A stretch of 64,000 nucleotides of DNA from VXMF01 sp965206775 (GTDB lineage: Bacteria; Acidobacteriota; Terriglobia; Bryobacterales; UBA6623): positions 1,116,001 through 1,180,000 of the forward strand of contig CBDBKU010000002.1 of the NCBI GenBank assembly GCA_965206775.1, written 5' to 3'. The notes beneath the pieces were generated by a model. It had not been told where the DNA came from and did no database searches. It saw nothing but the letters and a program-made list of their open reading frames with translations. The translations under genes were made by a program, and so were the position numbers. Below are positions 25,531 through 34,089 of this stretch, in pieces. Each line of letters opens with the position of its first letter. The stretch's first letter is position 1.

Positions 25531-26916
25531 ATGGCGGGGATCCTGCGTTACGGCTCGTACGTTCCGTACTGCCGCCTGCAGCGCTCCGTCCTGGCCGGCC
25601 GCGGCCGCGGGGAGCGCGCGGTCGCCAGCTTCGACGAGGATGCGACCTCGCTGGCGGTGGAGGCGGGCCGCGAGGCGCTGCGGGGCTCGGGGCTGGCTCC
25701 GGCCAACCTGCTCTTTGCATCCACCTCGCACCCCTACGCCGAGAAGCTTAACGCCGCCGCGCTTCACGCAGCCCTCGAGCTGCCGTCGGAAGCCCGGGCC
25801 ATCGACCTGTCCTCTTCGAGCCGGACCGGTCTGGCGGCGCTTGGCCTGGCCTCTCACCTAGGAAGCGAGCCCGTGCTGGTCTGTGCGGCGGACGTGGTCG
25901 TGGGCGCGCCTGCGGGTCCGCGCGAATCCATGGGCGGCGATGCGGCATGCGCATTCCTGATCGGAGAAGGGCCGGGCGTTGCGGCGGAGATTGTCGGCAC
26001 CGCCTCCCACACCGAGGAGTTGCTCGACGTGTGGCGCGGGCCCGAGCAGCCGTTTGCGAGGCAGTGGGAGGAGCGCTTCGTGCAGCAGCGCCTCGTTCCC
26101 GCTCTTGCCGGCGCATTCGAGAGGTCCTTGCGAGATGCCGGAATCTCCGTGCGGGAGCTGTCGCGCGTGGCCATTGACACCGCCCACCCCAGAATCGCCG
26201 CCTCGCTTGCGAGGGCGGCCGGCTTGAAAGCCGCCCAACTGGCCGACGATCTGTCAGGCAGCGTGGGCCGGGCGGGGGCAGCCCACGCCGGCCTGCTGCT
26301 GGCGAGCTGGCTGGATTCCGCGTCACCCGGCGACAGGTTCGCTGTTCTGTCCGCCGCAGACGGCGCCGAAGCCCTGATCTTGGAGGCCACGGCAATCGTA
26401 GCGGCGGCCCGTCCGTCGCACGCGGTGTCCGCTTGGATCGAATCGAAGCGCGAGGGGCTTTCCTACCAGACGTACCTGAAATGGCGGGAGATCCTCCCCT
26501 TCGAGCCGCCGCGCCGCCCGGATCCGCCTCGGCCGGCCGCTCCGCCGATGCAGCGGTCCGAGCGCTGGAAGTACGCGTTCGTCGGATCGCGCTGCAGGTT
26601 GTGCGGAGCGGCCAATCTGCCGCCGCAGCGGGTCTGCGTGAACTGCGGCGCGGTCGACGCAATGGATCCAGCGCCGTACTCCGACGCCACCGCGCGGGTT
26701 GCGACGTACACGGTCGACCATCTGGCGTATTCGCTGCAGCAGCCTGTTGTCGCGGCGGTTGTCGACTTCGACCAGGGCGGGCGGTTCGCATGCGAGCTCG
26801 CCGACGTGGAGCCGGCCAAGGTCGAGATCGGGCAGGAACTCGAAATGACATTCCGCAGGCTGTACACTGCGGACGGCGTCCGCAACTATTTCTGGAAGGC
26901 GCGCCCCCGGCGGTAG
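25531..26916 (+). CDS. HMG-CoA-synthase-like thiolase-fold protein fused to a DUF35 zinc-ribbon/OB domain
   Basis: 461 residues from ATG 25531. Residues 1-~340 have the ketoacyl-synthase-III/HMG-CoA-synthase layout (ILRYGSYVPYCRLQR, DEDATSLAVEAGREALR, MGGDAACAFLIGEG, VAIDTAHPRIAASLARA). Residues ~365-461 are a DUF35 unit: zinc ribbon CRLCGAANLPPQRVCVNCGA then an OB fold (RVATYTVDHLAYSLQQPVVAAVVDF). In the acylation-site position the text is IDLSSSSRTGLAALG, where HMG-CoA synthases have Cys; the catalytic Cys appears replaced by Ser. In archaea a thiolase, HMGCS and DUF35 protein form a complex; here two parts are fused and the thiolase gene follows after 25 nt. Confidence 0.86.
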   Translation: MAGILRYGSYVPYCRLQRSVLAGRGRGERAVASFDEDATSLAVEAGREALRGSGLAPANLLFASTSHPYAEKLNAAALHAALELPSEARAIDLSSSSRTGLAALGLASHLGSEPVLVCAADVVVGAPAGPRESMGGDAACAFLIGEGPGVAAEIVGTASHTEELLDVWRGPEQPFARQWEERFVQQRLVPALAGAFERSLRDAGISVRELSRVAIDTAHPRIAASLARAAGLKAAQLADDLSGSVGRAGAAHAGLLLASWLDSASPGDRFAVLSAADGAEALILEATAIVAAARPSHAVSAWIESKREGLSYQTYLKWREILPFEPPRRPDPPRPAAPPMQRSERWKYAFVGSRCRLCGAANLPPQRVCVNCGAVDAMDPAPYSDATARVATYTVDHLAYSLQQPVVAAVVDFDQGGRFACELADVEPAKVEIGQELEMTFRRLYTADGVRNYFWKARPRR

Positions 26917-26941
26917 CATCGGGGAGAGGAGGACAACGGCA

Positions 26942-28123
26942 ATGGCCAGCAAGGGAATCCGAGACCGCGTTGCCATCGTAGGGATGGGATGCACTCGATT
27001 CGGAGAGCACTGGGATCGCGGTGCGAGCGACTTGCTCGTGGAAGCCGCCCTGGAAGCTTGCGCGTCGGCGCGGATCGAGCGCGATGCAGTGGATGCCTAC
27101 TGGATGGGCACACTGACGAGCGGTTTTTCCGGCCTGATGCTGTCCGAGCCGCTGAAGACCGGCTACAAGCCCATTACCCGGGTGGAGAACTTCTGCGCGA
27201 CGGGTAGCGAGGCCATTCGCAATGCCGCCTACGCTGTCGCTTGCGGAGCCTACGATCTAGTGATGGCGATCGGCGTGGAGAAGCTCAAGGACTCCGGCTA
27301 TTCGGGTCTCGTGTCCGGCGGCGGGATTCCGTCCGACGGGACGCAATCGTCGATGACCGCGCCCGCCACGTTCTCGCTGCTCGCGCCCGCCTACTCGAAG
27401 AAGTACGGCTTGGATTTGGAGACCTTGCGCCACGTGCTCACGCGCATCGCGTGCAAGAATCACGCCAACGGCGCGCGCAATCCCAAGGCCCAGTACCAGC
27501 GAGCGGTGCCGGCGGAGAGAATCGAGAGCGCTCCGAAGGTTGCCGGGATGCTGGGCGTGTTCGATTGCTCGGGCGTGAGCGACGGGGCCGCCGCCGCGAT
27601 TCTGTGCCGCGCCGAGGACGCACACAGGTACACTGACAATCCCCTGCTCATCAAGGCGCTGTCATTCATCGCAGGCCCTGCGGACGGTGCGAAGCGGCAG
27701 GACTACGACTACACTTCGTTCCCGGAAGTGGTCGCCAGCGCTGCGGACGCGTACGCCCAGGCGGGGATTCGCGACGCTCGCGAGGAGATCTCGATGGCGG
27801 AAGTGCATGATTGCTTCACGCCGACCGAACTCGTGCTGATGGAAGACCTGGGCTTTTCGCGGAGGGGCAACGCTTGGCGCGATACGCTCGACGGACGGTT
27901 CGAGATAGGCGGAGAGCAGCCGGTGAATCCAGACGGGGGCCTGAAGAGCTTCGGACATCCGATCGGAGCCAGCGGCCTCCGCATGATGTACGAGATGTGG
28001 CTCCAGTTCCGCGGCGAGGCCGGGGAGCGCCAGATCCCGTCTCCGAAGCTGGGCTTGACGCACAATCTCGGCGGTGCGCCGGGGCGGTGCGTGAGCTTCG
28101 TCTCGGTCGTGGGAGCGAACTAG
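26942..28123 (+). CDS. Thiolase family protein (SCP2/acetoacetyl-CoA thiolase-like)
   Basis: 393 residues. Thiolases condense or cleave acyl-CoAs. The nucleophile Cys is in ENFCATGSEAIRNAAYA (about residue 84); the C-terminal catalytic region shows EVHDCFTPTELVLMEDLGF, GGLKSFGHPIGASGLR (catalytic His) and LTHNLGGAPGRCVSFV. This form belongs to the SCP2-type branch that works with DUF35 partners. A GAGGAGGA-like site precedes the ATG. It sits directly after the HMGCS-DUF35 fusion, implying a joint acyl-CoA channelling unit whose substrate is unknown. Confidence 0.92.
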   Translation: MASKGIRDRVAIVGMGCTRFGEHWDRGASDLLVEAALEACASARIERDAVDAYWMGTLTSGFSGLMLSEPLKTGYKPITRVENFCATGSEAIRNAAYAVACGAYDLVMAIGVEKLKDSGYSGLVSGGGIPSDGTQSSMTAPATFSLLAPAYSKKYGLDLETLRHVLTRIACKNHANGARNPKAQYQRAVPAERIESAPKVAGMLGVFDCSGVSDGAAAAILCRAEDAHRYTDNPLLIKALSFIAGPADGAKRQDYDYTSFPEVVASAADAYAQAGIRDAREEISMAEVHDCFTPTELVLMEDLGFSRRGNAWRDTLDGRFEIGGEQPVNPDGGLKSFGHPIGASGLRMMYEMWLQFRGEAGERQIPSPKLGLTHNLGGAPGRCVSFVSVVGAN

Positions 28124-28276
28124 ACGGACTTCTCAGCTAGCCCTCGTTCGTCTGCGCCATCGAGTCCGCCTGCCTGGGAGAAACGGGCGTCCATCCGAAT
28201 TCCTTGGATCCGTCCCGGTGCGATCTGACCCGGTCCGCGATACGCTGAATAGCGTTCCCAGCGAGCTGTCTGCGGC

Positions 28277-29227
28277 GTGCGTCCCACTACTGCCAGTCTG
28301 GTCGACCTTCGCACTTTGCGGGGCAGCGATCTCCAGCCGGTCTTGGAGGCGCAGGCGCTGCATTGGCAGGAGCACTTCGCTTGGGACTGCCGTCAAGGAA
28401 TGCTCGCGACTCGCCGCCTCCTCGACCGGCGCCTCTTGATGGGCCGGGCCTTGGCCCGTGAGGGCCGCCCGGTCGGGTACGCCTATTTCGTCCCGGAGGG
28501 GCCCAGGGCAACTGTGGGAGACCTGTTTGTCGCCGATGGTGTCGGGAGCCTCTGGTCGCACAAGTTGCTGGAGAGCACCTTGAACGCTGCCTGCCTGCAT
28601 TGCGGTGTCCGGAGGGTCGAGGGCCAGTTGCTTTGCCTTGACTGGCTTCCAATCGCCCGGCCAGCCATTCGAGGGGTGTTGCGAACATATCGCAGAGCAC
28701 TGATGCTCAAGAGCGGCCTTGACGGACTTCCGGCCGAGGCGCCCGCTACCGATGCCGTGCGGTATCTCCCGTGGTCGGACGGATTTTTGCAGCATGCTTC
28801 GGAACTGGTTGTTTCGAGCTACCGAGGGCACGTCGATTCGAGGATCAACGACCAGTACTCGAGCGTTCCCGGAGCGCGGCGGGGCCTGGAGCAGTCCACG
28901 CGGCAGTTGCGGAACGGCCGATTCTTCCCTCCCGCCGGGATCGTGGTCCGCGAGTCCGGCTCGTCCGCCTTGATCGGGCTGTGCCTCGGCAGCCTCGTGT
29001 CTGACGCAGTGGGACATGTCTCCCAGCTATGCGTTTCTCCGTCATCGTCCGGCCGCGGGCTTGGATCCGAACTGCTCCGCCGGGCTCTCCGCGCGTTTGC
29101 GGGCGCGGGATGCGAAGCCGTCAGCTTGACGGTCACTGCGTCCAACTCGAGGGCCATCCGCCTCTACGAGCGCCACGGGTTTCGAACCATCGCATCCTTC
29201 CCCGCCTTCGTCTGGCAGAGAATCTGA
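28277..29227 (+). CDS. GNAT-family N-acetyltransferase, two-domain
   Basis: 316 residues starting with GTG 28277. The C-terminal half has a clear GNAT core: VSQLCVSPSSSGRGLGSELL (acetyl-CoA pyrophosphate loop, GRGLGS) and AVSLTVTASNSRAIRLYERHGF. The N-terminal ~150 residues look like a degenerate second GNAT lobe (GYAYFVPEGPRATVGDLFVAD), an arrangement seen in MshD-like and related proteins. Substrate unknown. 153 nt after the thiolase gene, same strand. Confidence 0.83.
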   Translation: MRPTTASLVDLRTLRGSDLQPVLEAQALHWQEHFAWDCRQGMLATRRLLDRRLLMGRALAREGRPVGYAYFVPEGPRATVGDLFVADGVGSLWSHKLLESTLNAACLHCGVRRVEGQLLCLDWLPIARPAIRGVLRTYRRALMLKSGLDGLPAEAPATDAVRYLPWSDGFLQHASELVVSSYRGHVDSRINDQYSSVPGARRGLEQSTRQLRNGRFFPPAGIVVRESGSSALIGLCLGSLVSDAVGHVSQLCVSPSSSGRGLGSELLRRALRAFAGAGCEAVSLTVTASNSRAIRLYERHGFRTIASFPAFVWQRI

Positions 29228-29334
29228 CGATGCCGGGTCCGCCGACAGGCTGGCGGGGCTCGGCGCGAGGATGTCCGGATCGGGGTTCCGGCGTCCGAGC
29301 CCGCAGCGGGTAGAGTAGGCAGAGGACTGGTGAT

Positions 29335-30348
29335 ATGCGGATCGGCGTGATCGGACTCGGCTTCATGGGCAGCACCCACCTCGAAGCCTACGGGAAAGTG
29401 CGAGGATTCGAACTCGCCGCGGTCTCCAGTTCGAGCCCGAAGAAGCTGGCGGGTGACCTGAGCGATGTTGGCGGCAATCTCGGGCGCGGCGCGGGCGTGA
29501 TCGATTTCGGATCTGCCGCCCGCTACTCGCTCGCCGAGGACTTGATCGAAGATCCCGGCGTCGAAGCCGTTGACATCTGCACGCCCACCTACTTGCACAA
29601 GCCGCTCGCCCTTCGCGCGCTTGCCGCCGGCAAGCACGTCCTGGTCGAGAAGCCCATGGCCCTGAGCGGCGGGGACTGCGACGAGATGGTCCGGGCCGCG
29701 CGGGCCGCGGGCCGCGCTCTGATGGTCGCGCAGGTGCTGCGGTTCTTTCCGGAGTACGCAATCGCCCGGTCGATGATCCTCTCGGGCGAGATCGGCGTCG
29801 TGAGGGCCGCGACGTTCCGCCGCCGGTGCGCGGCTCCGGCCTGGGGCCGCTGGCTCAAGGATCCCGCCCGTAGCGGAGGCGGCGCTCTCGACCTCCTCAT
29901 CCACGACCTTGACTTTTGCCAGCACGTGTTCGGGAAGCCTGGCGCGATTCGCGCCGTAGGATGCGAGGATCTCGAGGCAGGCATCGATTTCGTCGACGCC
30001 CGCCTCGACTACGGAGACGGCGTGCCCGTGCTCGTTTCGGGCGGCTGGCACCATCCTGCGAGCTTCCCGTTCTCGATGGAGTTCACCATCCTTTGCGACG
30101 GCGGGACGCTCGATTACAGTTCCGACAAGACTGGATTGAGACTCCACTCCGCCGCGGGAGAAGCTGTCGATGTCGAATTGCCGGAACGCGACGGATTCGT
30201 GGCCGAGCTGCAGGCGTTCGCGGACGCCTGCGCCACCGGCGAGCCTCCGTCGATCTGCCGACCCGAGGACTCCGCCGAATCCCTCCGCATGGCGCTCGCG
30301 ATGAATCGGTCGCGCGCCCGGGGCGGCGTGGCAGCGCCGGTCGGGTGA
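29335..30348 (+). CDS. Gfo/Idh/MocA-family oxidoreductase
   Basis: 337 residues with a GAGGA site before the ATG. The N-terminal Rossmann fold starts MRIGVIGLGFMGSTHLEAYG; AVDICTPTYLHKPLALRALAAGKHVLVEKPMAL is the family signature with the EKP catalytic-type Lys near residue 105. The C-terminal alpha/beta domain contains GGGALDLLIHDLDFCQHVFG. Members oxidise or reduce sugars and cyclitols with NAD(P). Substrate cannot be read from context. Confidence 0.93.
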   Translation: MRIGVIGLGFMGSTHLEAYGKVRGFELAAVSSSSPKKLAGDLSDVGGNLGRGAGVIDFGSAARYSLAEDLIEDPGVEAVDICTPTYLHKPLALRALAAGKHVLVEKPMALSGGDCDEMVRAARAAGRALMVAQVLRFFPEYAIARSMILSGEIGVVRAATFRRRCAAPAWGRWLKDPARSGGGALDLLIHDLDFCQHVFGKPGAIRAVGCEDLEAGIDFVDARLDYGDGVPVLVSGGWHHPASFPFSMEFTILCDGGTLDYSSDKTGLRLHSAAGEAVDVELPERDGFVAELQAFADACATGEPPSICRPEDSAESLRMALAMNRSRARGGVAAPVG

Positions 30349-30587
30349 GCCGCCCGTTGGGAATCGTGTCGCCCGTTCAAAGCCGCGTGCCGCAAGCAAA
30401 CTAGTCATTCGCTGGGCTAGCTCACAGCCTGCCGGTTCGCGTCGTCATGCGTGCGCCCTCGCTGGCACAACTCCTCCGCTCGCGAACCGGGCCGTTCCTC
30501 CGGCCGTGACCCTGTCGAAACGCTGGCAGCCCGAACTTGTTCTCACTTGATTCCCGGGCAAGCCCCAAGCGGGACGCCCTGCGAGGT

Positions 30588-30593
30588 ATGATA
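30588..30593 (+). promoter_or_regulatory. Putative -10 element for vapBC
   Basis: TATGAT lies 32 nt before the antitoxin start; the -35 region is not clear. The palindrome at 30603-30616 would sit at the transcription start. Confidence 0.35.
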
Positions 30594-30602
30594 GTAGGGA
30601 TC

Positions 30603-30616
30603 CAATATTCATATTG
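30603..30616. promoter_or_regulatory. Perfect 14-nt palindrome, candidate VapB operator
   Basis: CAATAT (30603-30608), a 2-nt spacer TC and ATATTG (30611-30616) form a perfect inverted repeat in an otherwise GC-rich region. It ends 8 nt before the antitoxin ATG. AbrB-type VapB proteins bind AT-rich inverted repeats at this place to repress their own operon, so this is a good operator candidate. Confidence 0.6.
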
Positions 30617-30624
30617 AAGATTTC

Positions 30625-30840
30625 ATGCGGATTTCCGAGCGAGGCCAAATCACGATTCCCAAGGCCCTGAGGGACCGCTATGGGATGAACCATAACGTCG
30701 AAATCGAGATCACCGCTACCGAACAGGGCCTTCTGATCCAGAAGCGAACAGCCGGTAAACACCCTGTGGAACGCGTGTACGGCATTCTCGGCGGCAATGG
30801 AAACACCGACGAATACATCGAGGAAATCCGGGGCCGGTGA
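30625..30840 (+). CDS. vapB: AbrB/SpoVT-type antitoxin (VapB)
   Basis: 71 residues. The N-terminal swapped-hairpin domain is clear: MRISERGQITIPKALRDRYGMNHNVEIEI, the usual DNA-binding AbrB/MazE fold of VapB antitoxins. The acidic C-terminus (DEYIEEIRGR) would block the toxin. Its stop overlaps the toxin start by GTGA, so the pair is translationally coupled. Autorepression is likely through the palindrome just upstream. Confidence 0.88.
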   Translation: MRISERGQITIPKALRDRYGMNHNVEIEITATEQGLLIQKRTAGKHPVERVYGILGGNGNTDEYIEEIRGR

Positions 30841-31232
30841 TTTCCGCCGTCGACACAAGCGTCCTGCTGGACGTTTTCCTCCCCGACGATCGTCACGGTC
30901 CGCGGTCGGAGGAGCGTCTTTGCGCTGCCTACGACGCAGGTGCGATCATCGTCTGCGATATCGTGTACGCGGAACTCGTCCCGACGTTTGGCAACAGAGG
31001 GGCACTCGACGAGGCGCTGCGGTCGATAAATGTGAACGTCGCTCCGATCGGTGCTTCCATCGCGTACGAGGCGGGGCTGCGATGGATGCGCTATCGCCAG
31101 GCGGGCGGGCCAAGGACGCGGATCATTTCCGACTTTTTGATCGGTGCCCACGCCCTTGCCGCGGCGAATGTGTTTCTTACTCGAGACCGAGGCTTCTACG
31201 CGACCTATTTTCCAGAGTTGAAGGCATCCTAA
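30837..31232 (+). CDS. vapC: PIN-domain toxin ribonuclease (VapC)
   Basis: 131 residues from GTG 30837. PIN acidic residues are in place: AVDTSVLLDVF (Asp near 5), VCDIVYAELVPTF (Glu near 46), RTRIISDFLIGAHALAAA (Asp near 99) and LTRDRGFYATYFPEL (Asp near 117). VapC toxins cleave tRNA or rRNA until bound by VapB. Complete length, no sign of decay, unlike the other toxin-antitoxin remains in this window. Confidence 0.9.
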   Translation: MISAVDTSVLLDVFLPDDRHGPRSEERLCAAYDAGAIIVCDIVYAELVPTFGNRGALDEALRSINVNVAPIGASIAYEAGLRWMRYRQAGGPRTRIISDFLIGAHALAAANVFLTRDRGFYATYFPELKAS

Positions 31233-31347
31233 GCGCCTCGTGGTTTTTGATTGACAGCCGAAGTCTCCAGGGCGAACTTACTTGGATTCCTTGCCGTTCG
31301 CCTCCAGGCGATTCAACTTCACGTGCCGATCATAGATCTGTCTCACG

Positions 31348-31544
31348 ATGATCGATGAGACTTGGCCCGATGAGGTCGGCGTGCCTTGGATTCGGGAGAA
31401 GGCGAGTCAGACGCTCGATGCCCGCCATCCGAACGCGACCATGGGGCTGGTCAGCCAGTGGGAACGGGGGAAAAGCGCCCGCGGGGCACCTCGCTGAAAC
31501 CGCTGGCGCTGGCCGCGAAGAACGAGCTTGATTCGGTTGCTTGA
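31348..31544 (+). pseudogene. Frameshifted HigA/Xre-type antitoxin
   Basis: One frame from ATG 31348 encodes VPWIREKASQTLDARH and MGLVSQWERGK, then ends early at TGA 31495. Shifting frame after the GGGGGAAAAG run gives RPRGTSLKPLALAAKNELDS and a stop at 31542-31544. Joined, the text is the helix-turn-helix end of HigA/YiaG-like antitoxins (SQWERGKKRPRGTSLKLLALA). A single missing base in the A-run explains the break. No partner toxin is visible in the 115 nt upstream. Confidence 0.65.
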
Positions 31545-31677
31545 ACGGGTCGAGGTGTTGGCGTAGCGGACTGAAGGCGCCCGGTTATCCAGAAGACTGG
31601 CCCGGAGCTTCCCTGTCGAGCCCCAAATCGTACCGTGCCTCCGGGGCCGTGGACGTTCAGCAAGACGAGTTCCATCG

Positions 31678-31899
31678 TCACATGCCTGTCATCCCACGAA
31701 CTTCCGACCCCAGATCCCGTGAGACTCGCGATTGTGCGAGGTGCTCGAAGAAGCGATCCCTCTGAATGTCAGTCGAGACGGCCTTAGGTTCTCCGCTCAG
31801 CAGCAATTGAACGCCGCTCCGGTCGATCCGCAGCCTATACTCGCCACTGCCTAGCCGAACCGTCGTCTTGATGCAGTTCCATCCGTATTTGCGTGCCAT
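31678..31899 (-). CDS. Possible small protein of unknown function
   Basis: 73 residues from ATG 31899. Text such as TTVRLGSGEYRLRIDRSGV and DIQRDRFFEHLAQ looks protein-like, but I know no family, there is no ribosome site, and it lies in a decayed zone between an antitoxin relic and a transposase relic. A second minus-strand frame begins at its stop (31681) and is even less certain. Treat as tentative. Confidence 0.25.
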   Translation of the reverse strand: MARKYGWNCIKTTVRLGSGEYRLRIDRSGVQLLLSGEPKAVSTDIQRDRFFEHLAQSRVSRDLGSEVRGMTGM

Positions 31900-32421
31900 A
31901 TTTTCCGGGACCCGCAATGCGTTCGATGAATTGAAGAACCGGTGGGCCTGGGGCGGTTTTGTGACACGGGGCCTGAAGCGGACGAGCATCATGGTGCACC
32001 TGAATGCGCTGTTCTACAACTGGTGGTCGCTATTTGCACGGTTGATCGAGCCGGGATCGCGACAGGAAGCGAAGACGAGCCGGCCGCTGATGATGGAGGG
32101 TGAGGCCGAGTGAGGCGGCACAGCCGGCAGACGACATTGCTGCTGACGATCGCGCATAGCGCCGGGGCCGGATTGCGGTCGGCCTTTGTTGCGGTGACAC
32201 GTTTCCTGCGAAAACTGCAAAACGCGCCGCAGTTGACCGGTGTGGAGCGTTGGTGAAGGATTCTGGCGCGCCTTGCAGAAATACTTTCACGGGCCACCGC
32301 CGGGGTTCCTGCCGGCCTGACAGAGACCTGCCCGGACCCATCAAAATGGGCAGTTCAACGCAGCGACTTTGATCCAACTACGGAATTTAGGTTCAAGCAG
32401 AGTGTGAACGGAGGAGGATGA
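31868..32421 (+). pseudogene. C-terminal relic of a DDE transposase (IS4/IS1380-like group)
   Basis: The first frame carries AFDELKNRWAWGGFVTRGLK, then VHLNALFYNWWSLFARLIEP and KTSRPLM, stopping at 32111-32113. The next frame continues with RQTTLLLTIAHSAG, AFVAVTRFLRKLQNAPQL and GVERW, an in-frame TGA at 32254, then RILARLAEILSRA. This is the order I remember for transposases with DELKNxWGWGGF and YNWWSLFVRLADP. The catalytic core upstream is missing, one frameshift and one stop are present, and no terminal repeats are seen. Confidence 0.72.
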
Positions 32422-32463
32422 GAGGGTGTGGGGATGGCTGTGAAAGACTCCATCAAACAAGGG

Positions 32464-34089
32464 CTACCTTTCCCGCAGCCAGAACGCTCGTTCTGTCGCG
32501 ATCAGGAGTGCCATCGCGCCCCCTCGGTCGTCGCGGCCGAGAATCGCTTCGCGGTCGTAGTAGTCTCGCAGGGAGTCCTGCCGTCCCGTGCTCCGGCAGA
32601 CGTCCACCAAGGTCGCATCGGACTTGACACGTGCCTGCACGGCTCTCCACGCACTGTCTGCGACGGTTTCGAACTCCGATCGGTCCAGCCAGCCCATCCG
32701 CAATCCGCGCGTAATCGAAAAGCCGATCATGGCGGTCGAGGTGAACTCGCGGTAGCTCTCCGGGCGGTCGACGACTTGATGCCATGCGCCCGTAGGATCT
32801 TGGTGCCGCACGACCGCCCGCAGGTGTGCTCTGAACGATTCCGCGACTTCCGCGATTCCCGGATCGTCGGCAGGCCAATCCGATAGAGCCAGCGCCAGGC
32901 CGAGCGCCGGAAACCCGTTTCCACGTCCCCACGCCGCCTGGTCCAGCGGGGAATGGCGGTACAGGCCGTCCCGTCGCAGGTCCAGCGCCTGCATGAACCT
33001 TAGATGCCGCAGCGCCATCCGGAAGTACCGGCTCTCTCCCGTCAGCCTGCCCACTCGAGCCAGGATTGCGCAGCCCATGAAGACCGAATCGCTCATTTCG
33101 TTGTGAAACGGCATGGACTGCTTGAGAGATTCGTCCTGCTCGAACCCGAGGTCCGCCGCGGACCGTGCCAGTTCAAGGTACCCTGGCGTGCCAGTCCGGT
33201 CGTACAGGTCGCCGAACACCAAGTGCCCCGACACGTGACTGCCAGTTGCTCGCGCTCCCAGCGACGGCTTCCCTTCGAGGAACGGCTCGACGATCCGCTC
33301 GATGTCGGCAAGCCTGCTTCTCCCGTCAAGGTCGCCTAGGCGGAGGCGGCCGATCAGCGCGAGGGCAGGAATGTACGTGGCGGTTTCGAGGGAGTGGCCG
33401 TAGGCCCGTTCCAACGCGCTTGCCACCTCGAGCGGGCGGCGCTCCAGCCTGGAACGCAGCTCGCGCCGGGCACCTGATTCGGTCAATTCGCGCGCGAGGT
33501 CTTCCAAGCGGCCGAATGCCTCCAAGCGCATTTCCTCCAGAGCCCTTCCATCGGTCGCAAGCCGGAGCGTAGCCGCGGGGACCCTTCCGACGTCCGCTGG
33601 CGTCGCGCCGCGCTGCAACGCTTCTGCTAGAGGGCTTGGAAGCTCGTCCGTGCGCAGGTCCACCACCAGGTCAGGTGCCAGCATCCCGATGAATCGCCAG
33701 AGGTACTGGGATTCGACAGCGTTCCCTCCGTACGCCGCGCCGGAAGGCGGGAACGTCTCGACCGGCGCCCGGTCCGGATACGCGTTCAGCACGGCCGACA
33801 GCGAGAATGCCGCCTCGCCCGGGTTCCGGAGCAGCGCGGCGGCGAGGTCTACCGACTCGTCGTTGCCGTCCAAGCCCGCCACAAGAAGGACGCTTGGCAC
33901 GGAACTGGCGGGTTGCAGAGCCGGCCCCGCGATCACGGCGCGTATCGGGCTGCCTGACGCGGTCACGCCGACTGGCATTTCGATGGTCTCCGCCCCCGCC
34001 AGCAACCGGCAGGCCAGAATCCCGAACGCCGATCCGCGCACAGCCCCGCCCCGGCGGACCGAACCCCGCATCTCTCGGCCGGCTCCCAT
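32464..34089 (-). CDS. GH88/GH105-like glycoside hydrolase with degenerate M14-like N-terminal domain
   Basis: 541 residues, starting directly after the fucosidase stop. After a weak leader, residues ~35-150 read SVLLVAGLDGNDESVDLAAALL and APDLVVDLRTDELP, resembling the first part of M14-carboxypeptidase-like domains but with GLDGND in place of the zinc motif GxHxNE. The C-terminal ~330 residues show an (alpha/alpha)6 barrel of unsaturated-glucuronyl/rhamnogalacturonyl hydrolase type: HNEMSDSVFMGCAILARVGR, SPLDQAAWGRGNGFPALG, DPTGAWHQVVDRPESYREF and STAMIGFSITRGLRMGW. Probably acts on glycans after lyase action; pairs with the GH29 gene. Confidence 0.72.
   Translation of the reverse strand: MGAGREMRGSVRRGGAVRGSAFGILACRLLAGAETIEMPVGVTASGSPIRAVIAGPALQPASSVPSVLLVAGLDGNDESVDLAAALLRNPGEAAFSLSAVLNAYPDRAPVETFPPSGAAYGGNAVESQYLWRFIGMLAPDLVVDLRTDELPSPLAEALQRGATPADVGRVPAATLRLATDGRALEEMRLEAFGRLEDLARELTESGARRELRSRLERRPLEVASALERAYGHSLETATYIPALALIGRLRLGDLDGRSRLADIERIVEPFLEGKPSLGARATGSHVSGHLVFGDLYDRTGTPGYLELARSAADLGFEQDESLKQSMPFHNEMSDSVFMGCAILARVGRLTGESRYFRMALRHLRFMQALDLRRDGLYRHSPLDQAAWGRGNGFPALGLALALSDWPADDPGIAEVAESFRAHLRAVVRHQDPTGAWHQVVDRPESYREFTSTAMIGFSITRGLRMGWLDRSEFETVADSAWRAVQARVKSDATLVDVCRSTGRQDSLRDYYDREAILGRDDRGGAMALLIATERAFWLRER

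Noticed and set aside
28133..29017. Minus-strand frame opposite the GNAT gene
   Set aside because: No recognisable domain, whereas the plus frame has an acetyl-CoA loop; typical high-GC shadow.
31451..31681. Minus-strand open frame next to the small hypothetical at 31678
   Set aside because: Overlaps the HigA relic antisense, composition Ser/Pro/Gly-rich, no start signal; no support beyond being open.
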